Positions 18,284 to 26,629 of a DNA stretch of 64,000 bases are shown here, piece after piece. The stretch's first letter is position 1; every line of letters begins with the position of its first letter. Position numbers and translations under genes: made by a program. This DNA comes from Waddliaceae bacterium (GTDB taxonomy: Bacteria > Chlamydiota > Chlamydiia > Chlamydiales > GCA-2709385), in NCBI GenBank assembly GCA_002709385.1, contig PAQS01000039.1, forward strand, positions 55,761 to 119,760, in the 5' to 3' direction. The notes under the pieces were generated by a model, which was not told where the DNA came from, made no database searches, and saw only the letters and a list, made by a program, of their open reading frames with translations.

Positions 18284-19609
18284 CTAAAGATTAATTGTTA
18301 CCGTTTCTTTATATTCAGTTATGACTTTATTGCTTTTTCCTGAATATCGAGTGTGACAAAGAAGACCACCCTCTGTTTTTCTTACAGAAACTGCTCCTGT
18401 GATTATTTTTTCGCGATTAAAAATATACCATTGATCTACCAACCCTTTTAACGAGTATGCTACAGAACTCATCTCTAGTTCTGATCTATTACTTTTTGCA
18501 TATTTTTTTAACCATACTGACTGTATAGACTTATGTATCTCTTGAGAAATATTGCTTTTTTTATTTTCCGGATTCTTTCCAGCTTCACAACCTTCTATTA
18601 AAAGAAACACCTTCTTACCTAAACAACCACCTAAGGTTTTTGAAATAGAAGATAATTCACTACTATCTTTTTTTAATAAAAACTTCTTAGACAACTGTAA
18701 TTTATTTTTACTAGCATGAGCAACAAACCATAAATGTCGAAATGTAATATTTTTATTCTCTGTATAAAAATCACTTATTCGTTTTCTTAGATTCTTTATA
18801 GATGAAAAACGAGTTATTAAAATTTTATGATCTTTTGCTAAAAATTTTAGAGAATCAAGAAAACCACTCGATTTAGCTAGTACCGATAAAGAATAATTAG
18901 AACCATTGTGATCAACTTTATCATCTGCAATAAGAATCAATGCAGCTTTATTTGTCTTTTGCTCTGTACTTCCTACTATAATTTTTGAAATTTCAATAAG
19001 CATATTTTTATAACTTTTCAATTGCCTAGCATTAGGAAGCATATAAAAATAATCTGTATCTAAAGATAAAGTATGTAAAGGCTTTCCTTTTTTTACTGAA
19101 CACGACCAATTTCTCTGCATAAGTAGCTCTGGACTCTCAGAATCTATCGTATGATCATTGTTTTCTAAAACCTTCACTCTTAACTTCAAACAAAGAGAGG
19201 CGATCGCAACTATTGAGCATATTATATAAAACCTCATGATCAAGCTGCCTTCATATGTATATGTAGATGACTCAGAATCCATATTCAATACAGCAATAGA
19301 AAGAGCTGCTACAACTATACTCACTATTTTTTTTAAGTGATTATTTAACGTTGTTGCGTTTACTGATTTCTGAAAAAGAGCTTTTTCTTCCTCTGATAAA
19401 TCTATCGTCTCTGCACAAGTTCCCAGAAAATGTTTGATCACATCAATCTGCTTTTCTGCCAAATGACCGGGATCTTTTGCCTTGATTTCTTGACATACAC
19501 ATTTGAAAAACAAACCCGTATCATAAGTTTTTGCTACATTTTCATAGGAAACAATCGCTTGATGATTCCTATCACAAATATTATCTATAAAACCTGTAAC
19601 TGAAGACAC
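18284..19609 (-). CDS. Inc-like membrane protein with caspase/CHAT-fold domain (paralog 1)
   Basis: The 441-residue protein has a soluble N-terminal helical part (1-90). Two closely spaced hydrophobic segments follow (about 95-110 and 122-141), the bilobed pattern of chlamydial inclusion-membrane proteins. The C-terminal domain (about 220-400) has strand motifs of clan CD cysteine proteases. The first strand is ALILIADDKVDHNG, the candidate His298 lies in LWFVAHAS, and the candidate nucleophile Cys341 lies in VFLLIEGCEAG. A later SSVAY strand and TRYSG are shared with its neighbour. The start is GTG with AAGAGG at good spacing. The gene lies 63 bases after paralog 2 on the same strand. Protease activity and secretion are inferred, not shown. 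Confidence 0.75.
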   Translation of the reverse strand: MSSVTGFIDNICDRNHQAIVSYENVAKTYDTGLFFKCVCQEIKAKDPGHLAEKQIDVIKHFLGTCAETIDLSEEEKALFQKSVNATTLNNHLKKIVSIVVAALSIAVLNMDSESSTYTYEGSLIMRFYIICSIVAIASLCLKLRVKVLENNDHTIDSESPELLMQRNWSCSVKKGKPLHTLSLDTDYFYMLPNARQLKSYKNMLIEISKIIVGSTEQKTNKAALILIADDKVDHNGSNYSLSVLAKSSGFLDSLKFLAKDHKILITRFSSIKNLRKRISDFYTENKNITFRHLWFVAHASKNKLQLSKKFLLKKDSSELSSISKTLGGCLGKKVFLLIEGCEAGKNPENKKSNISQEIHKSIQSVWLKKYAKSNRSELEMSSVAYSLKGLVDQWYIFNREKIITGAVSVRKTEGGLLCHTRYSGKSNKVITEYKETVTINL

Positions 19610-19672
19610 AGTAACCTCTTAATATTTCAACAAAAATAGTGATTTATTTATTAATAAAAAAAAACAACACCA

Positions 19673-21070
19673 CTACAAATCTATAGTAACCTTTTCTGTA
19701 TAGAAACTTTTTGTTTGATTATTTAGACCTGAATACCGCGTAACGCAAAGGAAACCATTTTTTGTTTTCTCTGAAATATACTCTACAGGAATGACTGTCT
19801 GAGTTTCTTCTTCAAAAGCATCAGCCATCGAATCTGCGCTTATAGTGAAAAATGATTGTTCTCGTTGTAGCCTGTACCAATCTCCTCCGGGAATATTTTG
19901 ATTATAGGAAATGCTACTCAGCTCTACATCAAAAAGTGCTGATTTATCTGGGTATCTTTTGCGCCATAGCTCGGTAATTTCATGATGTATTTCTTGAGAA
20001 ATATTTCTGCGTCCATTTCCCAAGCAAGCCCCAGCTTCACATCCTCCAATAATAAAAAGAGCCCTTTTATCTAAATGCTTTCCTACTATTCTAGCGAAGT
20101 TCTTAATCGATTCATTATCAGATTGTAAATAGTCATTTTTTCCCAGTGCAAATATGCTTCCTGATGCGTGCCCGGTTAACCATACATGTTTAAATTTAGC
20201 TTGTTCATTTTCTTGAGTGAATGCATCCAAAGACCTTGATAAGGATTCCATATCTTTAAAACGTATGATTTTTATTGCATGATCTTTTTCTAAAAGCTTT
20301 AAATTACCAAGAAGACTACTAAATTTTGCTTTGGGAGATGAAAACATATAATTTGCACCATTATGATCTAATTGATCATCAGCAAATAAAACTAAAACTG
20401 CTTTGTTTACTTTATTTAAGGTACTGTACACGGCAGTTTTTGCAATTTCTATTAACTCATTTCCATAGGATTTCAACTGTGTTGCATTAGGAAAAGTACA
20501 AGGATAGTTCGGCATAAACTGTAAACGGCGCGAAGGAAAACTACAAAGAACCGAATTAGCCCAATTATTTTGTCTGATAAACCCACTACTTTGTTTTAAT
20601 GCTGTCTTATTCTGACTATTCAGACGTATACTATTACATATATTTACACCTATAAATGAGAAGATCCCAGCTCCACAAAAGGCTAAAGAAGTACTTGCAC
20701 CTGAAGAAAAATCCATAGTGCTAAAAAGAGTAACTGCAACAAAAGTCAATGTAGCAAGCATTGCCAAAGCAAGCACTATCTTGTGGAATTGGTCCTCAAA
20801 TGCTATTGCATTTGCGGACCTTTGGAAAAATTGCTTTTCTTTGCTTAAAATCGTCGTTTTTCGAAGACTTTTTCCAAGTAATTGCTTCACGACAGAAATC
20901 TCTTTGTCTACGATCGTTCCATACTCATTCTGAAACCTTATCTCTTGGAAAAGATAATCTAAAAACAAGCCAAAATCATAGTTTTTTGCAGCTTCTTCAC
21001 AAGTTGGAGCATAAACCTCTATAGAGCACTCCGTACTGTTTGGCATATTGCTAATATAAGATCCTGTCAT
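19673..21070 (-). CDS. Inc-like membrane protein with caspase/CHAT-fold domain (paralog 2)
   Basis: This 465-residue paralog has the same layout as its neighbour. It has a helical N-terminus, two hydrophobic segments at about 99-118 and 128-148 split by a short loop, then a C-terminal alpha/beta domain. The conserved strand VLVLFADDQLDHNGANY (about 224-241) precedes candidate His301 in HVWLTGHASG and Cys344 in LFIIGGCEAG, arranged as in caspases, gingipains and CHAT domains. NISQEIH and ELSSISY follow in both proteins. A longer acidic insertion near 410-430 is unique to this copy. I chose the ATG at 21070 with AGGTGA upstream; a GTG one codon earlier is possible. Confidence 0.77.
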   Translation of the reverse strand: MTGSYISNMPNSTECSIEVYAPTCEEAAKNYDFGLFLDYLFQEIRFQNEYGTIVDKEISVVKQLLGKSLRKTTILSKEKQFFQRSANAIAFEDQFHKIVLALAMLATLTFVAVTLFSTMDFSSGASTSLAFCGAGIFSFIGVNICNSIRLNSQNKTALKQSSGFIRQNNWANSVLCSFPSRRLQFMPNYPCTFPNATQLKSYGNELIEIAKTAVYSTLNKVNKAVLVLFADDQLDHNGANYMFSSPKAKFSSLLGNLKLLEKDHAIKIIRFKDMESLSRSLDAFTQENEQAKFKHVWLTGHASGSIFALGKNDYLQSDNESIKNFARIVGKHLDKRALFIIGGCEAGACLGNGRRNISQEIHHEITELWRKRYPDKSALFDVELSSISYNQNIPGGDWYRLQREQSFFTISADSMADAFEEETQTVIPVEYISEKTKNGFLCVTRYSGLNNQTKSFYTEKVTIDL

Positions 21071-21186
21071 CACTCACCTACTTTCATTTATCTAAAAATA
21101 AAGAAAGCATGTAAAGAAAAGATAATCAGAAAGTTAAGAATATATGTATGGTGATGCAAGAATGTAGAAAAGCACCTATCCATTGA

Positions 21187-21214
21187 TTGACATACTGGAA
21201 GAATCCGCTAAAAT
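21187..21214 (+). promoter_or_regulatory. sigma70 promoter candidate for guaA
   Basis: A perfect TTGACA (21187-21192) and TAAAAT (21209-21214) are separated by 16 bases, predicting a start near 21221, about 20 bases before the guaA ATG. AGGAGA at 21231-21236 is the ribosome site. Confidence 0.65.
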
Positions 21215-21241
21215 GGACGCCTTCTTAAACAGGAGACTTCC

Positions 21242-22801
21242 ATGGAACACAGTGATAAAATTACCATAATAGATTTTGGTTCTCAATATACTCAACTTAT
21301 CGCACGGCGTATACGGGAGCAAGAGGTTTACTCAGAAATTGTTACACCAGAAACACCTGTCTCTGACATTCTTCAAGGTAATCCTAAAGGAATCATCCTG
21401 TCCGGTGGTCCTCAATCGGTTAAAGATTCAACGATTCCTTTTGACCCTTCTATTTTAGATACAGATATTCCTGTTTTAGGAATTTGCTATGGCATGCAGT
21501 TATTGAACCATGTGAATGGTGGTACTGTAGAAGAAAAAGAAATTGGAGAATACGGTAAACAGACTCTGAGTATACAAGTAGATGCTCCTCTTTTTAGTTC
21601 TCTTGATAGTGAGCAGACAGTATGGATGAGTCATCGTGATAGCGTTTCAGAATTAGCTCCGTGCTTTCACCCTATTGCCCATAGTAGTAATGGTCACCTC
21701 GCTGCGATTCAACATAAAGAAAAACCACAGTTTGCCTTACAATTCCACCCTGAAGTAAATCACACAGAACACGGAAGAACTATTCTTCAAAACTTTTTGG
21801 ATCTTTGTCGCTGCCAAGCTACGTGGAAAATGGATGATTACATTTCAGCTTTAGAATCAGATATCCGAAAAAAAGTGGGCACCCGACAAGTATTAAGCTT
21901 AGTAAGTGGCGGTGTTGATTCCACGGTTGCCACACTTCTTTGTTGTAGGGCGATTGGGGAAGACAATGTTCACGCCCTCTATTTTGACACAGGCCTCATG
22001 CGTGCAGGCGAAACAGAATCTGTAAAAGAAATGTTTGAAGAGCAAGGGATGACTCATCTACATGTCGTTGATGCCGGAAAGCGTTTTTTGAGTGCTTTAG
22101 AAGGGGTAACAGAGCCTGAGGAAAAACGAAAGCGAATCGGTAATCTCTTTGTTGAAATCATGGAAGAAGAGATCCCAAAAATCGGACTTGATCTTGATAA
22201 CACATATCTGTGCCAAGGAACTCTGTATACAGATCTTATTGAAAGTGGTTTGGGATGCGGGAAAAATGCTGCTGTAATCAAATCACATCACAATGTCAAC
22301 CCACCATTCATTGCAGAAAAGAGAGAAAAGGGGCACTTAGTAGAACCGAACTCTGAAGTATTCAAGGATGAAGTACGAGCGATTGGGGAGCTTCTTGAAA
22401 TCCCGCCTAAGATGCTTTGGCGTCATCCGTTTCCTGGTCCTGGCCTTGCTATTCGTATTATGGGTGAAATCACCAAAGAGCGCTTAGATACTCTTAGACA
22501 AGCAGATGCGATTTATTTAGAGGAAATCCAAAAAGCTGGGCTATACAACGAAATTTGGCAGGCATTTGCTGTTCTTATTCCTATTGCTACAGTTGGAGTA
22601 ATGGGAGATCAAAGAACTGAAGGACAGGTTATTGGGCTACGAGCCGTTACCAGTAACGATGGCATGACAGCTGCGTGCTATGCATTCCCTCCTGAGGTTC
22701 TCCAAAATATTTCCACTCGTATTGTAAATGAGGTTGCCGGGGTAAATCGGGTAGTATACGATATCACTTCTAAGCCTCCAGGTACTATTGAATGGGAGTA
22801 A
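21242..22801 (+). CDS. guaA: GMP synthase (glutamine-hydrolysing)
   Basis: GuaA aminates XMP to GMP using glutamine and ATP. The N-terminal class I glutamine amidotransferase has the nucleophile Cys82 in GICYGMQLL and the His/Glu pair in FHPEVNHT. The ATP-pyrophosphatase domain has the SGGVDST loop, and the C-terminal dimerisation domain ends correctly with YDITSKPPGTIEWE. The length of 519 is typical. A promoter and AGGAGA site stand directly upstream. The stop lies four bases before the preferred acs start, so guanine nucleotide synthesis and acetate activation genes are cotranscribed. Confidence 0.97.
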   Translation: MEHSDKITIIDFGSQYTQLIARRIREQEVYSEIVTPETPVSDILQGNPKGIILSGGPQSVKDSTIPFDPSILDTDIPVLGICYGMQLLNHVNGGTVEEKEIGEYGKQTLSIQVDAPLFSSLDSEQTVWMSHRDSVSELAPCFHPIAHSSNGHLAAIQHKEKPQFALQFHPEVNHTEHGRTILQNFLDLCRCQATWKMDDYISALESDIRKKVGTRQVLSLVSGGVDSTVATLLCCRAIGEDNVHALYFDTGLMRAGETESVKEMFEEQGMTHLHVVDAGKRFLSALEGVTEPEEKRKRIGNLFVEIMEEEIPKIGLDLDNTYLCQGTLYTDLIESGLGCGKNAAVIKSHHNVNPPFIAEKREKGHLVEPNSEVFKDEVRAIGELLEIPPKMLWRHPFPGPGLAIRIMGEITKERLDTLRQADAIYLEEIQKAGLYNEIWQAFAVLIPIATVGVMGDQRTEGQVIGLRAVTSNDGMTAACYAFPPEVLQNISTRIVNEVAGVNRVVYDITSKPPGTIEWE

Positions 22802-22805
22802 GTCC

Positions 22806-24764
22806 ATGGGTTTTGATCGAGTTTTAACGGAAAAACGTAAATTTGTAGTGAAAAATGATCACCAGCATTTTTCATCTTTGAAAGACTACGAAGAGCTCTA
22901 TAGACAAAGTATCAAAACCCCTGAAGCATTTTGGTTGGAACAGTCAAAACAACTAGACTGGATACACCCTCCTAGTTCTGCTTTTTCGTTTAATTGGGAC
23001 CGAAATCAAGGTCCCATTTACCACTTTTTCTTCTCCGACGGAGTTCTAAATGTTTCTGTAAACTGTTTAGACCGTCACATCCTTTCTGGTAAAGGCGAAC
23101 AAGTGGCTTACTATTGGGAAGGCGACGATCATACAGAAACACAAATATGGACTTATCAAAACCTCTACGAAGAGGTCAACCGGCTCGGAAATGTGCTTCG
23201 AAATATGGGAGTACAAAAAGGAGACCGGGTCGGCATTTACCTTCCTCTTCTCCCTCAAGCAACAGCTGCCATGTTGGCATGTGCACGCATTGGCGCTGTT
23301 CATTCTGTCATTTTTGCGGGATTTAGCTCAGAAGCTTTAGCTGAACGTCTTGCTGACTCCTCTTGCTCTTTGCTAATTACAGCAGATTACAGCTGCCGTG
23401 GAGGCAAAAAAATCCCTCTACTAGAAGCTGCTCGTCGAGCTGCGGCAAAAGCCCCTTCAGTACAAGAGTTACTTGTTTTATCTAGAGGGACGAGTCCTTG
23501 TCATTTAGATACAAAGAAGGAAAAACACTATCACGAAGAACTAGAAAAAGCGGAGCTTTTTTGTCCTCCTGAAACAATGAGCGCTGAAGACCCTTTATTC
23601 ATTCTCTATACTTCAGGATCTACCGGGAAACCCAAAGGCCTTCTTCATACCCAAGCAGGCTACCTCTTACATGCTTCTCTTTCGCAAAAATTTGTATTTG
23701 ATTTAGGAGCAAATGATGTGTACTGGTGTACTGCCGATATTGGATGGATTACAGGCCACAGTTATGGAGTATACGGACCATTGTGCAACGGCTGCACATC
23801 TGTATTATTCGAAGGCATTCCGAATAGTCCGACCCCAGACCGAATATGGCAAATTGTTGATAAATACAAAGTTAGCATCTTATACACTGCCCCAACTTTG
23901 ATTCGTGCCTTGATGAAAGAAGGCGATGATTGGGTTGAACCATATGATTTATCGACATTGCGAGTTTTAGGAACTGTTGGTGAGCCGATCAACCCAGAAG
24001 CATGGGTTTGGTACTATAGCACGGTGGGTAAAGAACGCTTACCGCTTATTGATACTTGGTGGCAAACGGAAACTGGAGGCATTCTACTTACTCATATTCC
24101 AGGTTTACACACTCTAAAACCAGGTTTTGCTGGGCGTCCTTTCTTAGGTATTCAAGCAACAATAGCTGAAAACGGTGATCTCTGCTTGTCTCACCCATGG
24201 CCGGGAATTGCACGTAGTATGTGGGGTGACCATAAAAGGTTCGAAGAAACTTACTTTTCTCAACACCCGGGTTTTTATTTTAGTGGAGATGGAGCTCAAA
24301 GAGATTCTGAAGGAGATTACTGTTTAGTAGGGCGTACTGATGACATCGTTAACGTATCTGGTCACCGCTTAGGAACTGCTGAAATCGAAAGTGCTCTTGT
24401 ATCCCACCCTAGTATTGCTGAGGCAGCAGTAGTGGCAACTCCTCATGAAATCAAAGGTGAAGCTTTGCATGCTTATGTTATTCCTTTATCTGGAGTGAAC
24501 ACTAGCGGTCTTTCTGATGAATTATCTGCATTTATTAGAGAAAAAATTGGACCTATTGCAGTTCCCGAATCGATCATAATAACTCCTGATCTACCTAAGA
24601 CTCGCTCAGGAAAAATCATGAGAAGAATTCTGCGCAAGTTAGCTGCCGGAGAAAATGATTTGGGCGACTTAAGTACTCTGACTAACCCTGATTTGATTCA
24701 AAAACTTATAAAAAATCCAAAGTATTTCCAAAAACAGAGTGATCAGATATCAGATGAGGACTAG
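22806..24764 (+). CDS. acs: acetyl-coenzyme A synthetase
   Basis: The enzyme activates acetate to acetyl-CoA through an acetyl-adenylate, feeding acetate into central metabolism. The AMP-binding core motif YTSGSTGKPKG is present, as are the DTWWQTETGG motif of the acetate pocket, the hinge region GRTDDIVNVSGHRL, and the C-terminal PKTRSGKIMRRILRK whose Lys is acetylated in regulated enzymes. The product is 652 residues, normal for Acs. I chose the ATG at 22806 with GGGAG seven bases upstream; an in-frame ATG at 22788 inside guaA is less likely. The family B/A repeat element follows. Confidence 0.96.
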   Translation: MGFDRVLTEKRKFVVKNDHQHFSSLKDYEELYRQSIKTPEAFWLEQSKQLDWIHPPSSAFSFNWDRNQGPIYHFFFSDGVLNVSVNCLDRHILSGKGEQVAYYWEGDDHTETQIWTYQNLYEEVNRLGNVLRNMGVQKGDRVGIYLPLLPQATAAMLACARIGAVHSVIFAGFSSEALAERLADSSCSLLITADYSCRGGKKIPLLEAARRAAAKAPSVQELLVLSRGTSPCHLDTKKEKHYHEELEKAELFCPPETMSAEDPLFILYTSGSTGKPKGLLHTQAGYLLHASLSQKFVFDLGANDVYWCTADIGWITGHSYGVYGPLCNGCTSVLFEGIPNSPTPDRIWQIVDKYKVSILYTAPTLIRALMKEGDDWVEPYDLSTLRVLGTVGEPINPEAWVWYYSTVGKERLPLIDTWWQTETGGILLTHIPGLHTLKPGFAGRPFLGIQATIAENGDLCLSHPWPGIARSMWGDHKRFEETYFSQHPGFYFSGDGAQRDSEGDYCLVGRTDDIVNVSGHRLGTAEIESALVSHPSIAEAAVVATPHEIKGEALHAYVIPLSGVNTSGLSDELSAFIREKIGPIAVPESIIITPDLPKTRSGKIMRRILRKLAAGENDLGDLSTLTNPDLIQKLIKNPKYFQKQSDQISDED

Positions 24765-24789
24765 GCCAAAATAAGGCTAAAGAACTATC

Positions 24790-24975
24790 AAACGCGGCGA
24801 CGAGAGTTGTACCTCCAATGGGGACTACTATACACTACACCCTCACCCCGAGCTGCTTGCAAAAATAGTGAAGCAGGTACAAGTTGTTCAATTGGTAAAA
24901 TCTCCAACATCTGAAGATTTTTTTATGTACTTTTATAAGCTCTTCGCGTCGTAGCTTCTTTGCTTCGCCGCGTTT
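24790..24975. repeat. composite inverted-repeat element (families A and B)
   Basis: AAACGCGGCGA (24790-24800) is inverted at 24965-24975. Inside lie a family A-like half-site (ACCTCCAATGGGGACTA, 24811-24827), the motif CCGAGCTGCTTGCAAAAATA... (24848-24877) that recurs inverted near 17947 and 18152, and the full 35-base family B unit at 24941-24975. The gap 24765-25204 otherwise shows only the leader of the 25205 gene. Confidence 0.65.
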
Positions 24976-25204
24976 TTTATTTATCTTTCATTCAGTAAGT
25001 CGACAAAGTATCTCTGCATGCTGCATCAATACATTTATTCATAGCTTGTTAACATTGCTACTTGCATTTCTATACCTATATATCAATCTCAAATGAGCAC
25101 ATAAAATTATAAGAAAGAAAAAAGACAAGAAAACTTTCTCTTACAAATTTTAGCAATAATTGGTATGAAGCAGTTCTTTTCCATGAACTTAGGAGTTACT
25201 CTCT

Positions 25205-25792
25205 ATGCTATTGATCACTGCAAAAAACGACACGAATGAAGTATTTGATCTTTCCCCTAATGAATCTTTGGAGACAAAACTGAAAAATCTTCAACAACTC
25301 CTTTCTGGAAACTGTGAAAACGGAAATAGCATTACTTCCTATATTGAAAAAGTGGAAACTGAACTGCCTCCATTGATCGATGGCATTCTTTTCTTATCTG
25401 AAAAACAAGATCTACGAAAAATGATCCATCATTTGAATGAACAAGAGTTCCGTATCACCTGTAAAGCTGCAAAACTAGATTTTCTTCGGAAGTGGTGTGA
25501 AACTAGAAACAAGGATCTAAGAGAGACTTTTTCTTCTTTTGATGAAGTTTGTTTGTTTATCAAAACTATTGAAAACGAATCAAAATGGATACAGACGATC
25601 GATTTAGGTAAAGATTTTGAAGCGTTTAGACAAGAGGTTCTTTCTATGACCGCCTTTTTAATTTTTACAGCTTTAGTCTGTTCAAGCTCCGTATGCACCG
25701 AAGAACAATATAACAGTATTTCGGACTTGGTTGATCAATTTTTACAGAGATACCCTCAAGTTGATCAGACTCTTCAATCCGCATTTCAATAA
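25205..25792 (+). CDS. tandem helical paralog 1, unknown
   Basis: The 195-residue, all-helical, soluble protein is clearly related to the next gene. Shared positions include LQQLLSGN / IDQLLIGT, ITSYIEKVETELPPLIDGIL / ITDYINKVATEVPPLMASAL, LDFLRKWCETR / LETLWSWCEVR, and VDQFLQRYPQV / FDQFLENHTDV. It has no signal peptide; one stretch near residues 148-163 (MTAFLIFTALVCSSSVC) is hydrophobic but probably a buried helix. AGGAG precedes the ATG. No family is recognised. Cytosolic or secreted-effector roles are both possible. Confidence 0.75.
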   Translation: MLLITAKNDTNEVFDLSPNESLETKLKNLQQLLSGNCENGNSITSYIEKVETELPPLIDGILFLSEKQDLRKMIHHLNEQEFRITCKAAKLDFLRKWCETRNKDLRETFSSFDEVCLFIKTIENESKWIQTIDLGKDFEAFRQEVLSMTAFLIFTALVCSSSVCTEEQYNSISDLVDQFLQRYPQVDQTLQSAFQ

Positions 25793-25865
25793 CCCTTAAA
25801 ACACCTGTTGTAAAAATTTTACTACATATACATAATCGTCTCTTAGCCCAAACTAGGAGGCGATT

Positions 25866-26486
25866 ATGATAAACAATATAGCAAGTTCAATCGATGCAAC
25901 AGAGACTATTGAAGCTTCTTCCGTAGAGCAATTTGAAGAGCTAGTGCAAACAATTGATCAGCTCCTTATAGGTACCCCCGAAGACTACGATACAATTACT
26001 GATTATATAAACAAGGTCGCCACTGAAGTTCCACCTCTCATGGCTTCTGCCTTAGAAATGCTTAAGGATAATGAACTGAGAAGTGTTATCGATGGTTTAA
26101 GCGATGAAGGATTTAAAGCAACTCGTATTAAGATGCATTTGGAGACCTTATGGAGCTGGTGTGAAGTCCGACTTGTTACTGAGGATTTTAGCTCTTTCTT
26201 CAAATCTGCTGAAGAAGCTTGCTTGTATATCGATACTCTTGAAAAATGTCTTAATCTCTTTCAAGCACTTGATCTTGATACTTCTTTTGATGAAATAAAA
26301 AAAGAGTTTATTGATATCACTGCTATTTCTGCATTTTGTGTACTTATGGGTATTGAAGAAATTTGTACTGTAGAAGAGTTAGAACTTGTTCTTGAAAAAT
26401 TTGATCAATTTTTAGAGAACCATACTGACGTGACTACTGCTCTTGAAGCTATTGGAGAGCAAATGTTTCCGTCATTTGTAGACTAG
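25866..26486 (+). CDS. tandem helical paralog 2, unknown
   Basis: This 206-residue acidic protein is the second member of the tandem pair, aligned along its whole length with the preceding gene but well diverged. The conserved core is the ELPPL/EVPPL turn, the W-C-E-x-R helix (about residues 98-102) and the terminal DQFL helix. A very strong AGGAGG ribosome site stands upstream of the ATG, stronger than that of paralog 1. A textbook terminator follows after about 20 bases, so the two genes form a complete transcription unit. Function is unknown. Confidence 0.77.
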   Translation: MINNIASSIDATETIEASSVEQFEELVQTIDQLLIGTPEDYDTITDYINKVATEVPPLMASALEMLKDNELRSVIDGLSDEGFKATRIKMHLETLWSWCEVRLVTEDFSSFFKSAEEACLYIDTLEKCLNLFQALDLDTSFDEIKKEFIDITAISAFCVLMGIEEICTVEELELVLEKFDQFLENHTDVTTALEAIGEQMFPSFVD

Positions 26487-26506
26487 CTTTTAAATAAAAT
26501 TGGCAT

Positions 26507-26540
26507 ACGTGTCTCGGTGAATACGAGACACGTTTTTTTT
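26507..26540 (+). terminator. intrinsic terminator after the helical paralog pair
   Basis: ACGTGTCTCG (26507-26516) pairs perfectly with CGAGACACGT (26524-26533) around a seven-base loop and is followed by an eight-T run. Confidence 0.92.
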
Positions 26541-26558
26541 GGAAATCAGAATGACTGA

Positions 26559-26586
26559 TTGCAGCTAGAAGCAACGATTCTATATA
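26559..26586 (+). promoter_or_regulatory. promoter candidate for the DASS transporter
   Basis: TTGCAG (26559-26564) and TATATA (26581-26586) are spaced by 16 bases, immediately after the upstream terminator and about 43 bases before the transporter ATG. Confidence 0.4.
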
Positions 26587-26629
26587 GTAGTTCTCTGTTT
26601 TTTCACTACTTATAAAAAAGTGCATAGCC

